A stretch of 64,000 nt of DNA from CAZNOG01 sp964574635 (GTDB lineage: Bacteria > Bacteroidota > Bacteroidia > Flavobacteriales_D > Cryomorphaceae): contig CAZNOG010000007.1 in assembly GCA_964574635.1 (NCBI GenBank), positions 96,380 through 160,379 of the forward strand. Direction: 5' to 3'. Shown here piece after piece: positions 18,277 through 27,610 of this stretch; the stretch's first letter is position 1, and each line of letters starts with the position of its first letter. The position numbers were made by a program, and so were the translations under genes. The notes under the pieces were generated by a model. That model was not told the DNA's origin and ran no database searches. It was given only the letters and a program-made list of their open reading frames with translations.

Positions 18277-19494
18277 ATGTCACAAAACGAAGTCTTCGAT
18301 TTTGCCGTCGTCGGCGGTGGAATCGTCGGCGCCGCTACTTTTTACAAGCTGCAGCGCAAACACCCGCACTTGCGCGTCGTGCTCATCGAGAAGGAAGATC
18401 GTTTGGCGGATCACCAGACCGGCCACAACTCGGGCGTGATACACTCGGGGTTGTACTACACCCCCGGTTCGCTGAAAGCGATCAACTGCGTGAAAGGCCG
18501 GAAGGAATTGGTGCGATTCGCCGAGGAGCACGGCATAGCCCACGACGTGTGCGGAAAGGTGGTGGTGGCAGCCGACGAAAAAGAAGTGCCGATGTTGGAG
18601 AAGATTTTCGACATCGGGAAGCGCAATGAAATCGAGGGCATAGAGAGAATTGACGGCGATCAGGTGAGGGAGAGGGAACCTCATTGCCGAGGTGTGGCCG
18701 GAATTTGGGTGCCGGTAACGGGCATCATCGACTTTCGAGGGGCCACGGAGAAAATGGTGGAGTTGGCCTTGGAAACCAACCCAAAGAGCCAATTGGTGAC
18801 CGGTGAAGCGGTGACCGGCGTGGAGGACGAAAACGGATGCAAAAAACTGAAAACCAAAAAGAACGTCTACCGCGCCAAGCACGTGGTGTTCTGTGCGGGA
18901 TTGCACGCCGACAGGTTGGCGAGGGCCGACGGGGTGAAGTTGCGCGAAAGGGTAGTGGGTTTTCGAGGTGACTATTACGAACTTACGGACAAAGCCAAGC
19001 ACAAGGTCAAAAACCTGATCTACCCGGTGCCGAATCCGGCTTTTCCGTTTTTGGGAGTGCACTTCACGCGCATGACCAACGGAGAAATCGAATGCGGACC
19101 CAACGCGGTATTTACCTTTAAAAGGGAAGGGTACGCCAAGACCGATTTCGACTGGAGGGATACGGCCGACGCACTGCGCTACACGGGCACGTGGAAGCTC
19201 TTCGCCAAGAACGCCAGATTCGGCATCGACGAGTACCGCCGGGCGTTTTCCAAGCGTCTGTTTCTGCGCACCCTGCAGCGCCTCGTCCCCTCGTTGGAGC
19301 TCGGAGATCTGAAGCCCGGCCGATCGGGTGTGAGGGCGTTGTTGCTCGGAGTGGACGGGGATACGCGGGATGATTTTCGCATTGAGTACGGCGAAAACAG
19401 CATCCACGTGTTGAACGCCCCCTCGCCGGCCGCCACGGCTTCGCTGGCCATCGGCGGGCAAATCGTGGACATGATCGAGGAACGCTTTTTTTGA
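18277..19494 (+). CDS. lhgO: L-2-hydroxyglutarate oxidase
   Basis: The FAD enzyme oxidises L-2-hydroxyglutarate to 2-oxoglutarate, removing a side product of central metabolism. The 405-residue product has the dinucleotide motif VVGGGIVGAATFYKL at the N-terminus and the family block HNSGVIHSGLYYTPGSLKA near residue 50. It ends with NAPSPAATASLAIGGQIVDMI. The ATG at 18277 is used; an upstream TTG would add seven unsupported residues. TACCTTTG at 18251-18258 resembles a -7 element, placing the start only about 12 nt downstream. It could also be co-transcribed with the SRAP gene. Confidence 0.93.
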   Translation: MSQNEVFDFAVVGGGIVGAATFYKLQRKHPHLRVVLIEKEDRLADHQTGHNSGVIHSGLYYTPGSLKAINCVKGRKELVRFAEEHGIAHDVCGKVVVAADEKEVPMLEKIFDIGKRNEIEGIERIDGDQVREREPHCRGVAGIWVPVTGIIDFRGATEKMVELALETNPKSQLVTGEAVTGVEDENGCKKLKTKKNVYRAKHVVFCAGLHADRLARADGVKLRERVVGFRGDYYELTDKAKHKVKNLIYPVPNPAFPFLGVHFTRMTNGEIECGPNAVFTFKREGYAKTDFDWRDTADALRYTGTWKLFAKNARFGIDEYRRAFSKRLFLRTLQRLVPSLELGDLKPGRSGVRALLLGVDGDTRDDFRIEYGENSIHVLNAPSPAATASLAIGGQIVDMIEERFF

Positions 19495-19590
19495 GTTTCC
19501 ACTGCTCGGGACACATTCCCATGCGGGTCTCTTGCCGAGGATGCGATCGCGTGAGGGCGAACGGCGGCGGCGAGCCGAACGGAACGGCGC

Positions 19591-19686
19591 GGTGGCGTGG
19601 TTTGGCGAGAGCGATTTTATGAGCTCCTCGCCAACCTACGCCACCGGCCGGCTCCGAAGGCGACCACAGCCGGTAGACCGACCCCC
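19591..19686 (+). repeat. Structured intergenic element, copy 1 (hairpin plus CCGACCC box)
   Basis: Two 19-nt arms (19591-19609 and 19627-19645) pair at 17 Watson-Crick positions plus one G-T. The loop is AGCGATTTTATGAGCTC. Inside it AGC/GCT can extend the stem and leave a bulged C. After 27 nt comes GTAGACCGACCCCC (19673-19686). The element fills the spacer between convergent genes (lhgO and the DUF456 gene). Copies 2 and 3 lie near 25.0 and 33.2 kb. It may be an RNA, a bidirectional terminator or a mobile palindromic repeat. Confidence 0.7.
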
Positions 19687-19783
19687 GGACGGATTTGAAT
19701 AAGGTAGACGAACCGAAAGGTCGAGTAAAATTAAGAAGGTGAGGGGCCGGGGGGCACGCCCAAAAAAACACCGTATCCGTTTT

Positions 19784-20272
19784 TCACGCCGTGCCTGACA
19801 CCAGGGCGCTTACGAAATAATAGGCGGCGACTCCCCCGTAAATCAGCTTGATGCCCGTGCCGAGAAGGAAGCCGATCAACGACCCCATGGCGCTGCGAAG
19901 GGCGTTTTTGACTTCGCGCCGAGCGACCAACAGCTCCCCCAGAAAGGCGCCGAGAAAGGGGCCTACGATGAGGCCGGCCGGCGGGAAAAACAGTCCGACG
20001 ACGAGCCCGACGACCGATCCGTTGACGCCCGCCCGCGAGCCGCCGTAGCGCTTTGTACCCCAGAGGGGAATCAGGTAATCGAGCACCACGATGAGCACCA
20101 TGATTCCGGCGGTGACGGCCAAAAACGCGGGGGTGAACGACGCGTAACTCGTGAACGACAGGGACAGCAAGCCCAGCCACGACAGGGGAGGGCCGGGGAG
20201 GACGGGAAGAACCGAACCCACGATGCCTGCGAGGATGAGCAGGCCGCCCACGATGGCCAAGAAAATATCCAT
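19784..20272 (-). CDS. DUF456 family membrane protein
   Basis: This 162-residue integral membrane protein has four or five hydrophobic segments: IFLAIVGGLLILAGIVGSVLP, the stretch around FLAVTAGIMVLIVVLDYLIP, the Gly-rich VVGLVVGLFFPPAGLIVGPFLGAFLGELLV, and a C-terminal helix. The conserved PxLPGPPLSWLGLL and WGTKRYGGS segments are typical of DUF456, whose function is unknown. The start is the ATG at 20272 (MDIFLAIVGG); the 30 extra upstream residues are Arg/Pro rich and not family-like. A TACATTTG box (20283-20276) ends only three nt before this ATG. Confidence 0.85.
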   Translation of the reverse strand: MDIFLAIVGGLLILAGIVGSVLPVLPGPPLSWLGLLSLSFTSYASFTPAFLAVTAGIMVLIVVLDYLIPLWGTKRYGGSRAGVNGSVVGLVVGLFFPPAGLIVGPFLGAFLGELLVARREVKNALRSAMGSLIGFLLGTGIKLIYGGVAAYYFVSALVSGTA

Positions 20273-20423
20273 ATCCAAATGTAGGAAAATCGCCTCCGCC
20301 GCGGAAGGGCAATCGCACTTTGGACGCGGGCGACGCGGGGGGACGGTTTTATGGTTTCGCAAAAAATGCGGAATTTAGCGGGCTATTGCGACATGCCCAT
20401 CAACCCCCTTCTTTTATCCGGAC

Positions 20424-21773
20424 ATGAGCCTCAAAGCCATTTCACCCATAGACGGCCGATACGCCGACAGAACGGCGCCGTTGGTGCCATACTTTTCAGA
20501 GCACGCCCTCATCCGCTTTCGGTTGAAGGTGGAAGTTGAGTACTTCATCGCGCTCTGCCGAACGGATATTCCGGCGCTGCGGAACGTGCCGGAAGGGGCC
20601 GCCGACAGGCTGCGCGCCGTGGTGGACGATTTTTCGGACGAGGATGCGCGGCGGGTGAAGGAAATCGAAAGGACCACCAACCACGACGTGAAAGCGGTGG
20701 AGTACTTTCTGAAGGAAAAACTGGCGGAACTGGGATTGGAGCGCTTCGGGGAATTCGTGCACTTCGGGTTGACCTCGCAAGACATCAACAATACGGCCGT
20801 GCCGATGACGATTAAGTGCTGCTTGGCGGACGTGTACAACCCGGCGCTGAACGCGTTGGTGCACGACCTCGCCGACCTGGCGACCGCTTGGCGCGACATC
20901 CCCATGTTGGCCAGAACGCACGGCCAACCCGCCTCACCCACCCGCTTGGGAAAGGAAATCGCCGTGTTCGTGGAAAGGCTGAAAATCCAATTGGAATCGC
21001 TGCGCGCCGTGCCCATGACGGGAAAATTCGGCGGAGCCACGGGAAATTTCAACGCCCACCACGCCGCTTTTCCCGACATCGATTGGCCCGACTTCGCCGA
21101 CCGGTTCTTGAAGGATTCGCTGAACATCAGCCGACAACAAACCACCACGCAGATAGAACACTACGACCAACTGGCGGCGAAATTCGACGCCATGCGGCGC
21201 ATCCACACCGTGCTGATCGACTTGTGCCGTGATTTGTGGACGTACATCTCCATGGATTATTTCAAGCAGGCCATCAAACCGGGCGAGGTCGGTTCGTCGG
21301 CCATGCCGCACAAAGTGAACCCCATCGACTTTGAAAACGCGGAAGGAAACCTGGGCATGGCCAACGCCGTTTTGGGTCACCTTTCCGAAAAACTTCCCAT
21401 CTCCCGCCTCCAGCGCGACCTCACCGACAGCACCGTGGTGCGCAACATCGGGCTGCCCTTCGGGTACGCGCTGATCGCGGTGTCGTCGATCAGCCGGGGA
21501 TTGAAAAAATTGGTGGTCAACGAAACGGCGATCAAAGCCGATCTGGACAAAAACTGGGTGGTGCTGGCCGAGGCGTTTCAAACCATCCTGCGGCGGGAAG
21601 GACACGCCAAGCCGTACGAAGCCCTGCGCGATCTCACCCGCACCCACGAGACCATAGACCAAGACGCCCTGTACCGATTCATCGACACCCTCGACGTGGC
21701 GCCGCACGTGAAAGAAGAAATGCGCAACCTCAGCCCGTTCAATTACGTGGGGGTGCAAGCCAAAGGCGTATGA
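20424..21773 (+). CDS. purB: Adenylosuccinate lyase
   Basis: PurB cleaves SAICAR and adenylosuccinate, releasing fumarate, in two steps of purine synthesis. The 449-residue protein starts MSLKAISPIDGRYA. It carries HFGLTSQDINNTAVP, ARTHGQPASPTRLGKE and the fumarase-superfamily signature GSSAMPHKVNPIDFEN near residue 290. The stop overlaps the ATG of the ABC exporter by 4 nt (ATGA), so the two are co-transcribed, a pairing without obvious functional logic. No purine regulatory element is visible upstream. Confidence 0.96.
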   Translation: MSLKAISPIDGRYADRTAPLVPYFSEHALIRFRLKVEVEYFIALCRTDIPALRNVPEGAADRLRAVVDDFSDEDARRVKEIERTTNHDVKAVEYFLKEKLAELGLERFGEFVHFGLTSQDINNTAVPMTIKCCLADVYNPALNALVHDLADLATAWRDIPMLARTHGQPASPTRLGKEIAVFVERLKIQLESLRAVPMTGKFGGATGNFNAHHAAFPDIDWPDFADRFLKDSLNISRQQTTTQIEHYDQLAAKFDAMRRIHTVLIDLCRDLWTYISMDYFKQAIKPGEVGSSAMPHKVNPIDFENAEGNLGMANAVLGHLSEKLPISRLQRDLTDSTVVRNIGLPFGYALIAVSSISRGLKKLVVNETAIKADLDKNWVVLAEAFQTILRREGHAKPYEALRDLTRTHETIDQDALYRFIDTLDVAPHVKEEMRNLSPFNYVGVQAKGV

Positions 21774-23599
21774 AGGGATTTATCCAGATCGTTCGGCTGC
21801 TGAGGAACTACAAACCCCAGGTGGTCGGGAATATTTTCTTCAACCTTCTCGCCACCGTATTTTCCTTGTTTTCGCTGGCGGCGGTGGCGCCTTTCCTCAC
21901 CATTCTTTTCAGCGCCCAAGACATCGTATTGCCAGAAACCAAACCCGCCTTCGGCCTGTCGTCCGACCGGTTTCTGGCTTGGGCCGATTACCAAGTGGGG
22001 TGGTTCATCGTGCAACACGGTGCGCCCCGGGCCCTGCTCTATTTTTGCCTGTTCGTCGTGGCGGTGTTCTTCCTGAAAAACCTCACGCGGTACATGACGC
22101 TCCACTTCATGGCGCCCATCCGCATCGGCGTGCTGCGCGATATACGCGAGGCCGTACACAGAAAAATCCTCGCCCTCCACCCCGGTTATTACACCGAAGA
22201 GCGCAAAGGCGACATCGTGGCGCGGGTCACCGCCGACGTCAACGAAATCGAAACGTCCATCATTTCCTCATTGGAAATGGTATTCCGCGATCCCATTTTG
22301 ATCATCGCCTACTTGGGCACCATGTTTTTCATGAATTGGGAACTCACCGTGTTCGTGCTCGTGTTGCTGCCCGTCAGCGGCGTGCTGATATCCATCATCG
22401 GGCGCAAACTGAAAGGCGCCTCCCGAAAAGGTCAGTCGAAACTCGGGGAGGTGCTGTCGGTTTTCGAAGAATCCCTCGGCGGTCTGCGCATCATCCAAGC
22501 CTTCGGCGCCGAGAAAGAAACCCACCGGAGGTTCAAGGAAACCAACGACGATTATTTCCGGCTCATGGTGCGCCTCTTCCGCCGCCAATATTTGGGCAGC
22601 CCCCTGTCGGAAGTGCTGAGCTCCATTACCTTGGCGTTGTTGATCTTTTACGGAGGGCACTTGGTGTTGGACGCCGGCAGGCAGGGATTCACGGGCGAGT
22701 TCTTCATCACCTTCATCGTCATCTTCTCGCAGATCATCACCCCTGCAAAGTCTTTCAGCCAGTCGTACTTCAAAATTCAAAAGGGGCTGGCTTCCGTGGA
22801 ACGGGTCAACGAAATCCTCGACGCCGAGGAAAAGATCGCCGAGCCCACCGATCCGGTGCACATCGAGGGTTTCCAAAAGGAAATCCATTTCGACAACGTG
22901 GGTTTTCGGTACGACAATAAAGTAATCTTACACGGGATCGACCTGCGGATAAAAAAAGGTCAAACCGTGGCGCTCGTCGGCCCTTCGGGGGGAGGGAAAT
23001 CCACTTTGGCCAATCTGCTGCCCCGATTTTACGACGTCGAAAGCGGTGCGATCACCATAGACGGAGTCGATATCCGCAGAATTCCCTTGTCGGAACTGCG
23101 GGGCCTCTTCGGCATCGTCACCCAAGAGCCCATCCTGTTCAACGACACCGTCGCCAACAACATCCGCCTATCCAAGCCGAACGCCACGCCGAAAGAAGTG
23201 GAAGAAGCCGCCAAAGTGGCCAATGCCTACGACTTTATCATGGGGCTGGAGCAAGGCTTCGACACCAAAATCGGCGATTCGGGCGGCAAGCTGAGCGGCG
23301 GTCAAAGGCAAAGGGTGAGCATCGCGAGGGCGGTCTTGCGAAATCCGCCCTTTCTCATCCTCGACGAGGCCACCTCGGCATTGGACACGGAATCGGAAAA
23401 ACTGGTTCAGGAATCGGTATCGACGCTCATGCAAGGGCGCACCTCACTGGTCATCGCTCACCGCCTGTCGACCATACAGAATGCCGACACGATCGTGGTT
23501 TTGGAAAACGGTAGGATCACCGAGCAGGGCACCCACCGGGAATTGCTCGCCGCCGAGGGCGTGTACAAAAGGCTCTACGACCTTCAGCAATTCAAATAA
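21770..23599 (+). CDS. ABC exporter, MsbA-like fused permease and ATPase
   Basis: The 609-residue half-transporter has six predicted membrane helices in residues 20-320 and an ATPase domain after about 370. The Walker A motif GPSGGGKST is near 403-411, the signature LSGGQRQRVSIARAVL near 507, Walker B FLILDEATSALD near 527, and the H-loop IAHRLST after that. It would work as a homodimer in the inner membrane. MsbA-type lipid A flipping is the likeliest role in a Gram-negative cell, but drug or peptide export cannot be excluded. It follows purB with overlapping stop and start, and its TAA abuts the convergent DUF983 gene with no spacer. Confidence 0.9.
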   Translation: MKGFIQIVRLLRNYKPQVVGNIFFNLLATVFSLFSLAAVAPFLTILFSAQDIVLPETKPAFGLSSDRFLAWADYQVGWFIVQHGAPRALLYFCLFVVAVFFLKNLTRYMTLHFMAPIRIGVLRDIREAVHRKILALHPGYYTEERKGDIVARVTADVNEIETSIISSLEMVFRDPILIIAYLGTMFFMNWELTVFVLVLLPVSGVLISIIGRKLKGASRKGQSKLGEVLSVFEESLGGLRIIQAFGAEKETHRRFKETNDDYFRLMVRLFRRQYLGSPLSEVLSSITLALLIFYGGHLVLDAGRQGFTGEFFITFIVIFSQIITPAKSFSQSYFKIQKGLASVERVNEILDAEEKIAEPTDPVHIEGFQKEIHFDNVGFRYDNKVILHGIDLRIKKGQTVALVGPSGGGKSTLANLLPRFYDVESGAITIDGVDIRRIPLSELRGLFGIVTQEPILFNDTVANNIRLSKPNATPKEVEEAAKVANAYDFIMGLEQGFDTKIGDSGGKLSGGQRQRVSIARAVLRNPPFLILDEATSALDTESEKLVQESVSTLMQGRTSLVIAHRLSTIQNADTIVVLENGRITEQGTHRELLAAEGVYKRLYDLQQFK

Positions 23600-24067
23600 T
23601 CAGGCGGATTCGGCCGGTTCACCCTGAGGGGACTTCTCTTCTTCCAGCCTCAGCGCCCGGTTGAATTCCACCGCGTCGTCGCGGTAATCCACGAACATGT
23701 TGATCCAGATAATCCGCGACAGGCGGTACAAGGGCGGCATCAACGCCAGCAGCACGATGCTTCCGACGATCAGAAACATCCAGCCGTTTTCAAAAAATCG
23801 GAAAGAAATCCATCCGAGGGCGTCGAAAACCCACAAAGCCACGTATACCGCCACCCACAACGCGACGGTGAGCGCGTAGCTCACGTACGCCGCCCCGAAG
23901 TAATACCCCGGCTCCCGGCGAAAATCCTCCCCGCAGTGACTGCACGAAGGACGAGCCTCCGCAAACCCCTTACGATAACTGTTGCCCTGCTTGAAAAACT
24001 TGCCTTCGTGGCAGCGGGGGCACGTAAAGGTCAGCACCGAATAAAGCTTGGTTCCCTTGAGTTTCAT
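23600..24067 (-). CDS. DUF983 family membrane protein
   Basis: The 155-residue protein has an N-terminal zinc-ribbon-like part with two cysteine pairs (CPRCHEGKFF and CSHCGEDF). Two membrane helices follow (about 62-84 and 95-117), then a charged C-terminal tail rich in Glu. This is the DUF983 layout, common in Bacteroidota and alphaproteobacteria and of unknown function. The YYFGAAYVSYAL segment before the first helix is family-typical. A TATCTTTG box (24092-24085 on the minus strand) lies 18 nt upstream. Its stop touches the stop of the ABC exporter gene. Confidence 0.88.
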   Translation of the reverse strand: MKLKGTKLYSVLTFTCPRCHEGKFFKQGNSYRKGFAEARPSCSHCGEDFRREPGYYFGAAYVSYALTVALWVAVYVALWVFDALGWISFRFFENGWMFLIVGSIVLLALMPPLYRLSRIIWINMFVDYRDDAVEFNRALRLEEEKSPQGEPAESA

Positions 24068-24084
24068 AGCCTAAATTTGCACTG

Positions 24085-24092
24085 CAAAGATA
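24085..24092 (-). promoter_or_regulatory. -7 element for the DUF983 gene
   Basis: TATCTTTG on the minus strand fits TAnnTTTG and lies 18 nt before the ATG. No clear TTG/TTTG is found at the right distance, so this is a partial promoter call. Confidence 0.5.
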
Positions 24093-24207
24093 CGGTCTTC
24101 CCGACGCATAAAAAACCGGCCCTCGAATGCGAGGCCCCTCGCGGCGAATCTCGCCTGGGTGGCCGCCACTACGTTAAAAACTCTGTTGATAAGCCACCCG
24201 TCCCATC

Positions 24208-24238
24208 TTGGTTCGGGTCGTCGACCTTCATAACTTTG
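24208..24238 (+). promoter_or_regulatory. Promoter of the 24,282 gene
   Basis: TTG (24208-24210), a 20-nt spacer and TAACTTTG (24231-24238) match the Bacteroidota consensus. The start codon is 43 nt downstream. Confidence 0.7.
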
Positions 24239-24281
24239 TGATGGCTCAAAGTGCGAACCCCCAAAATCACCCGATGAATTT

Positions 24282-24830
24282 ATGCTGACCATATTCGGAA
24301 GAAAAAGATTGACCGAGCAACAAGTTGCGAAGCTGTTTGTCAACGGCATACAATCCCTGATCGACGAGGGGTTCACGACCGTGGCGAATTTGGTCAACGA
24401 TTCACCCGAATTCGTCCGCCGGCCGTCCGTGGGCGAAGAAGACAGCGGTTCGTTCACCCTCATCGTACTGGCCGGCAACCTGCAGATCATTCCGCAGTAC
24501 TTCGAAGCCGGGCGCGACAGACGCATCACCGAGCACATCCTCACCAAATTCGCCGAGCTATACGAAATCGACAAGATGCAATTGGCGCACATGGTCGGCG
24601 AGGCGCGCAAATTCATCAAGCGCAAAAACCACCCCAACAAAAACGTCGAGTCGGGCATGGCCAAAGCCCTGTTTGCGCGTTGGGAGCTCAATTCCCACCA
24701 AGAAGAGTACTTCCGCTCCCTTTCGGCGCCCAACCCCATCATCATCCAGCGCCTGCGCGACGCCATGAAAAACTTCCTTTGGAATTGGGAGTTCACCCTC
24801 AGCCACTACCGCATCGTCCATTCCACTTGA
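24282..24830 (+). CDS. Hypothetical protein, 182 residues
   Basis: The product is a soluble, mostly helical protein without a signal peptide. I do not recognise its family. It opens MLTIFGRKRLTEQQVAKLFVN and contains LAGNLQIIPQYFEAGRDRR and ARWELNSHQEEYFRSL, with many charged residues. It has its own consensus promoter and ordinary codon use, so it is clearly a gene. It is divergent from DUF983 and faces the DUF6438 lipoprotein gene across structured element copy 2. No function is offered. Confidence 0.78.
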   Translation: MLTIFGRKRLTEQQVAKLFVNGIQSLIDEGFTTVANLVNDSPEFVRRPSVGEEDSGSFTLIVLAGNLQIIPQYFEAGRDRRITEHILTKFAELYEIDKMQLAHMVGEARKFIKRKNHPNKNVESGMAKALFARWELNSHQEEYFRSLSAPNPIIIQRLRDAMKNFLWNWEFTLSHYRIVHST

Positions 24831-24927
24831 TGTTTTTTTTGGGCGCATCCCTGCATTGGACTTTGTAATCACTACCCGTCTCGTGATTTTCGTCCTCCTC
24901 GGCTCCGCCGATTGACATCCCGAGGGC

Positions 24928-25021
24928 GGGGTCGGTCCTCCGCCTTTATCTTTTTTTCCCGCGTCGGGTGGCTCTCGCCGGTGCGGAGCTCATAAAATCG
25001 CTCGCACCCGTCGGTGCCACC
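24928..25021 (-). repeat. Structured intergenic element, copy 2
   Basis: On the minus strand the arms 25021-25003 and 24985-24967 pair at 14 Watson-Crick and 2 wobble positions out of 19. They enclose the same 17-nt loop as copy 1, AGCGATTTTATGAGCTC, base for base. A box reading GAGGACCGACCCC follows, ending at 24928 after about 30 nt. Only the outermost GGTGGC of the stem is shared with copy 1; the rest differs but pairs. Like copy 1 it lies between convergent genes. Confidence 0.7.
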
Positions 25022-25108
25022 TGCGCCGCAGGACAAAAAAGGATATCGGCTCAGGCCCTTGCGCGGATTTCCGTCTAGGGTGAGAACCCCGGTTGCTCTT
25101 GTGATTTT

Positions 25109-25657
25109 TCAGTGTTCGCTGTACGGCTCCCAGTCCTTTCCCGTCAGCAATTCCGCCAGCGTGTCGTGAAACATCTTCACGTTTTCCGGCACCCGGTGTC
25201 GGGCTTTTACGCGGTGCTTTTCACCGTCTATCACCAGTACGGATATGGTGGAGGGCAAGTCGGTCACCAGGCGATCGTCGTATTCCCTGTCGAATTTCAG
25301 GTAGTCCGCGGCATCCGCCAATTCAAACACGCGTGAGATTTCCCTTTCGGTAAATCGGGTGGAATACAATCCCAGGCGCTCGGCGAAATTGATGCCTTCG
25401 TAGGTTGCGAATCCGCTTCGGTACACCCTGATCTTGTACACCGGACAGGTGCCGAAGCACGGGGTTTTTTCGAAAGAGATCAGCAGGCTGTCTTGGGGTT
25501 GGGGCTCTTCTTTCACGACAACGACGATGGTGTCCTTATGGGTTTCAATTGGGCTTTCCGCCAAGGATTCTTGCTTGGCTTTGCACGAAGAAAAGGCGAG
25601 GACCAAGACCGCCATGGCGGCCGTCATCCACATCGAAGTTCGGAGGGCGGCTCTCAT
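25109..25657 (-). CDS. DUF6438 domain lipoprotein
   Basis: The 182-residue protein has a lipoprotein signal ending in the lipobox AFSSC (Cys25 or so). A short Glu/Pro linker follows, then the DUF6438 core with FEKTPCFGTCPVYKIRVYRSG. The CFGTC pair could form a disulfide in the periplasm. Function is unknown. Its start overlaps the yidC stop by 4 nt (ATGA), so it is expressed with the insertase gene. Whether it assists membrane protein insertion is speculation. Confidence 0.85.
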   Translation of the reverse strand: MRAALRTSMWMTAAMAVLVLAFSSCKAKQESLAESPIETHKDTIVVVVKEEPQPQDSLLISFEKTPCFGTCPVYKIRVYRSGFATYEGINFAERLGLYSTRFTEREISRVFELADAADYLKFDREYDDRLVTDLPSTISVLVIDGEKHRVKARHRVPENVKMFHDTLAELLTGKDWEPYSEH

Positions 25658-27537
25658 CTTTTTCGCGTTTCGCGCTCTTTGGCCATCTCTTCCAATCTGC
25701 GTTGAAATTTCGATTTGCCTTGTTTCGCGCGTTTCTTTTTGGTCTCGTGTATTTTCTGCCGGATCTTGTCCTCATCCACGAAAAACTGCTTGATGACGAT
25801 CATCTGCCCGATGGAGAACAAGTTGGACAACAGGTAGTAGTAGCTCAACCCCGAGGCGAATCCGTTGAAGAAGAAGATCATCATGATGGGAAAGAAATAC
25901 ATGATCACCTTCATGTTCGGCATGCCCGGTTGGTTGGTGGTGGGCATCTGGCTGCTGTTGTAAATGGTGTAGATCAGCGTACTCACCGCCATCAGCAGCG
26001 TAAACAGGCTCACGTGGTCGCCGTACGCCGGGATGTGGAAGGGCAAAGTCAAGATGCTGTCGTACGAAGACAGGTCGTCGGCCCACAAGAAAGATTCGTG
26101 GCGCAGCTGTATGCTCGACGGAAAAAACCGGAACATGGCGTACAGGATCGGCAGTTGGATCAGCATCGGCACGCAACCCGCGAAAGGGTTCACCCCCGTT
26201 TTACGGTACAGGTCCATGGTGGCCTGCTGCTTCTTCATGGGGTCCGCGTCCTTGTATTTCTCGTTGATCTCTTCGATCTCCGGCTTGAGTACGCGCATTT
26301 TCGCGCTGCTGATGTAGTTCTTCAGAGTCAGCGGCGACAGCACCAATTTGATGACCACCGTCAGGATCAAAATGATGATGCCGTACGACAAATCCGTTTT
26401 TTCGAGCAAATCGAAAATGGGAATCACCACGAATTTATTCACCCAACCGAAGATTCCCCAGCCGAGGTTGATGATCTTGTCCATCTCGTGGCCATACTCT
26501 TTCAGCACCTTGTAATCGTTGGGCCCGAATATCAATTGACCGGAAAACAGCGTGGAACCGGAGGGCGACAAGGGCATTTCCGCGCGGTAATATTGGGTCA
26601 GCGAATCGACGCTTTCTTCGTAGGGATGGCTTTCCAACTCGGCTCCGGCAGGCAAGGGGTTGTCGGCGAGCAGAACGGTTGAGAAGAAATTCATTTTGAA
26701 CGCCATCCACCGGAGTTTTCCCTTCACGGTTTCGTCGTCGTCGCCGGTTTCCGAGAGGTAGTCCCTGCCCGATCCCTCTTCTTTGTAGAAGATGGTGGAA
26801 TTGTTCCTCTGGGCTTTGATGCTCTTCTCGACGTCGCGTGCGCTGAGCTCCCAGATGATTCTCGGTGAGGTGAACACCCCGTCGAGGTCGTAGGCCCGGG
26901 ACTCGAAACCGATGTCGTACCTGTCGCCTGACAGGGTGTAGACGTTCTCGAGTTTTCTTCCCCCGCCCAAATCGGCCGTGAAGATGATTTGCTTGGCGTC
27001 TTCCCCCTCGAGCACGGCGTCACCGGCTGAGGTGGTGAAATAAAAATCGCCTGTACTGAGGTTTCCCAGAGAGGGATAGGTGAATTCCGTCGTGAAGGAG
27101 GCGAGGTCCGGCTCGAACAGCACCAAAGGCAAACTGTCGTACGTGTTGAATTCCTTCAAAACGGCTTTCACCGGCACTCCACCGCGGTTGCTGAATTGCA
27201 CCACCATGCGGTCGGTTTCCACCGTGATCAGTGATTCCTCCCCGTCGGCCACGGCGGCGAACACTCCGTACTTGGCTTGCATTTCCGCGTTTTTCGCGGC
27301 GGTAGTGATGGAATCGTTTGCCGTTGTGGTGGAATCCGGGGCGGGTGTCGCCGTCTCCGAGTAGCTCGCCGCTTCGCGCGCGCGCTGCTCCGCTTCTTCT
27401 TCCGCCGCTACCGCCGCCGCACTGTCCAATGCCCTTTGTCGCGCCGCGATTTCTTCTTCGCTAGGTTGGTTGTAGAGGGAATACGCAACCAACAAAATCG
27501 CTATGAGAATCAGTCCAACGACTGAATTTCTATCCAT
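25654..27537 (-). CDS. yidC: Membrane protein insertase YidC
   Basis: YidC inserts and folds inner-membrane proteins, alone or with SecYEG. The 627-residue protein has an N-terminal anchor (NSVVGLILIAILLVAYSLY), a linker rich in Ala/Glu, a large periplasmic beta domain up to about residue 340, and the conserved five-helix core. Core motifs include NKFVVIPIFDLLEK, YGIIILILTVVIKLVLSPLT and FFFNGFASGLSYYYLLSN. The C-terminal tail is strongly basic, as in ribosome-binding YidC proteins. It has its own promoter although pyrG lies only 73 nt upstream. Confidence 0.96.
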   Translation of the reverse strand: MDRNSVVGLILIAILLVAYSLYNQPSEEEIAARQRALDSAAAVAAEEEAEQRAREAASYSETATPAPDSTTTANDSITTAAKNAEMQAKYGVFAAVADGEESLITVETDRMVVQFSNRGGVPVKAVLKEFNTYDSLPLVLFEPDLASFTTEFTYPSLGNLSTGDFYFTTSAGDAVLEGEDAKQIIFTADLGGGRKLENVYTLSGDRYDIGFESRAYDLDGVFTSPRIIWELSARDVEKSIKAQRNNSTIFYKEEGSGRDYLSETGDDDETVKGKLRWMAFKMNFFSTVLLADNPLPAGAELESHPYEESVDSLTQYYRAEMPLSPSGSTLFSGQLIFGPNDYKVLKEYGHEMDKIINLGWGIFGWVNKFVVIPIFDLLEKTDLSYGIIILILTVVIKLVLSPLTLKNYISSAKMRVLKPEIEEINEKYKDADPMKKQQATMDLYRKTGVNPFAGCVPMLIQLPILYAMFRFFPSSIQLRHESFLWADDLSSYDSILTLPFHIPAYGDHVSLFTLLMAVSTLIYTIYNSSQMPTTNQPGMPNMKVIMYFFPIMMIFFFNGFASGLSYYYLLSNLFSIGQMIVIKQFFVDEDKIRQKIHETKKKRAKQGKSKFQRRLEEMAKERETRKR

Positions 27538-27557
27538 TCAAAACATTTTTAGAGGCG

Positions 27558-27589
27558 CAAAGATAAACTCTTTGCGGGAGGCCGACAAA
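27558..27589 (-). promoter_or_regulatory. Promoter of yidC
   Basis: On the minus strand TTTG (27589-27586), a 20-nt spacer and TATCTTTG (27565-27558) match the consensus perfectly. It sits in the 73-nt gap between pyrG and yidC. Confidence 0.75.
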
Positions 27590-27610
27590 ATCCGGATTCG
27601 CGGGGATTTC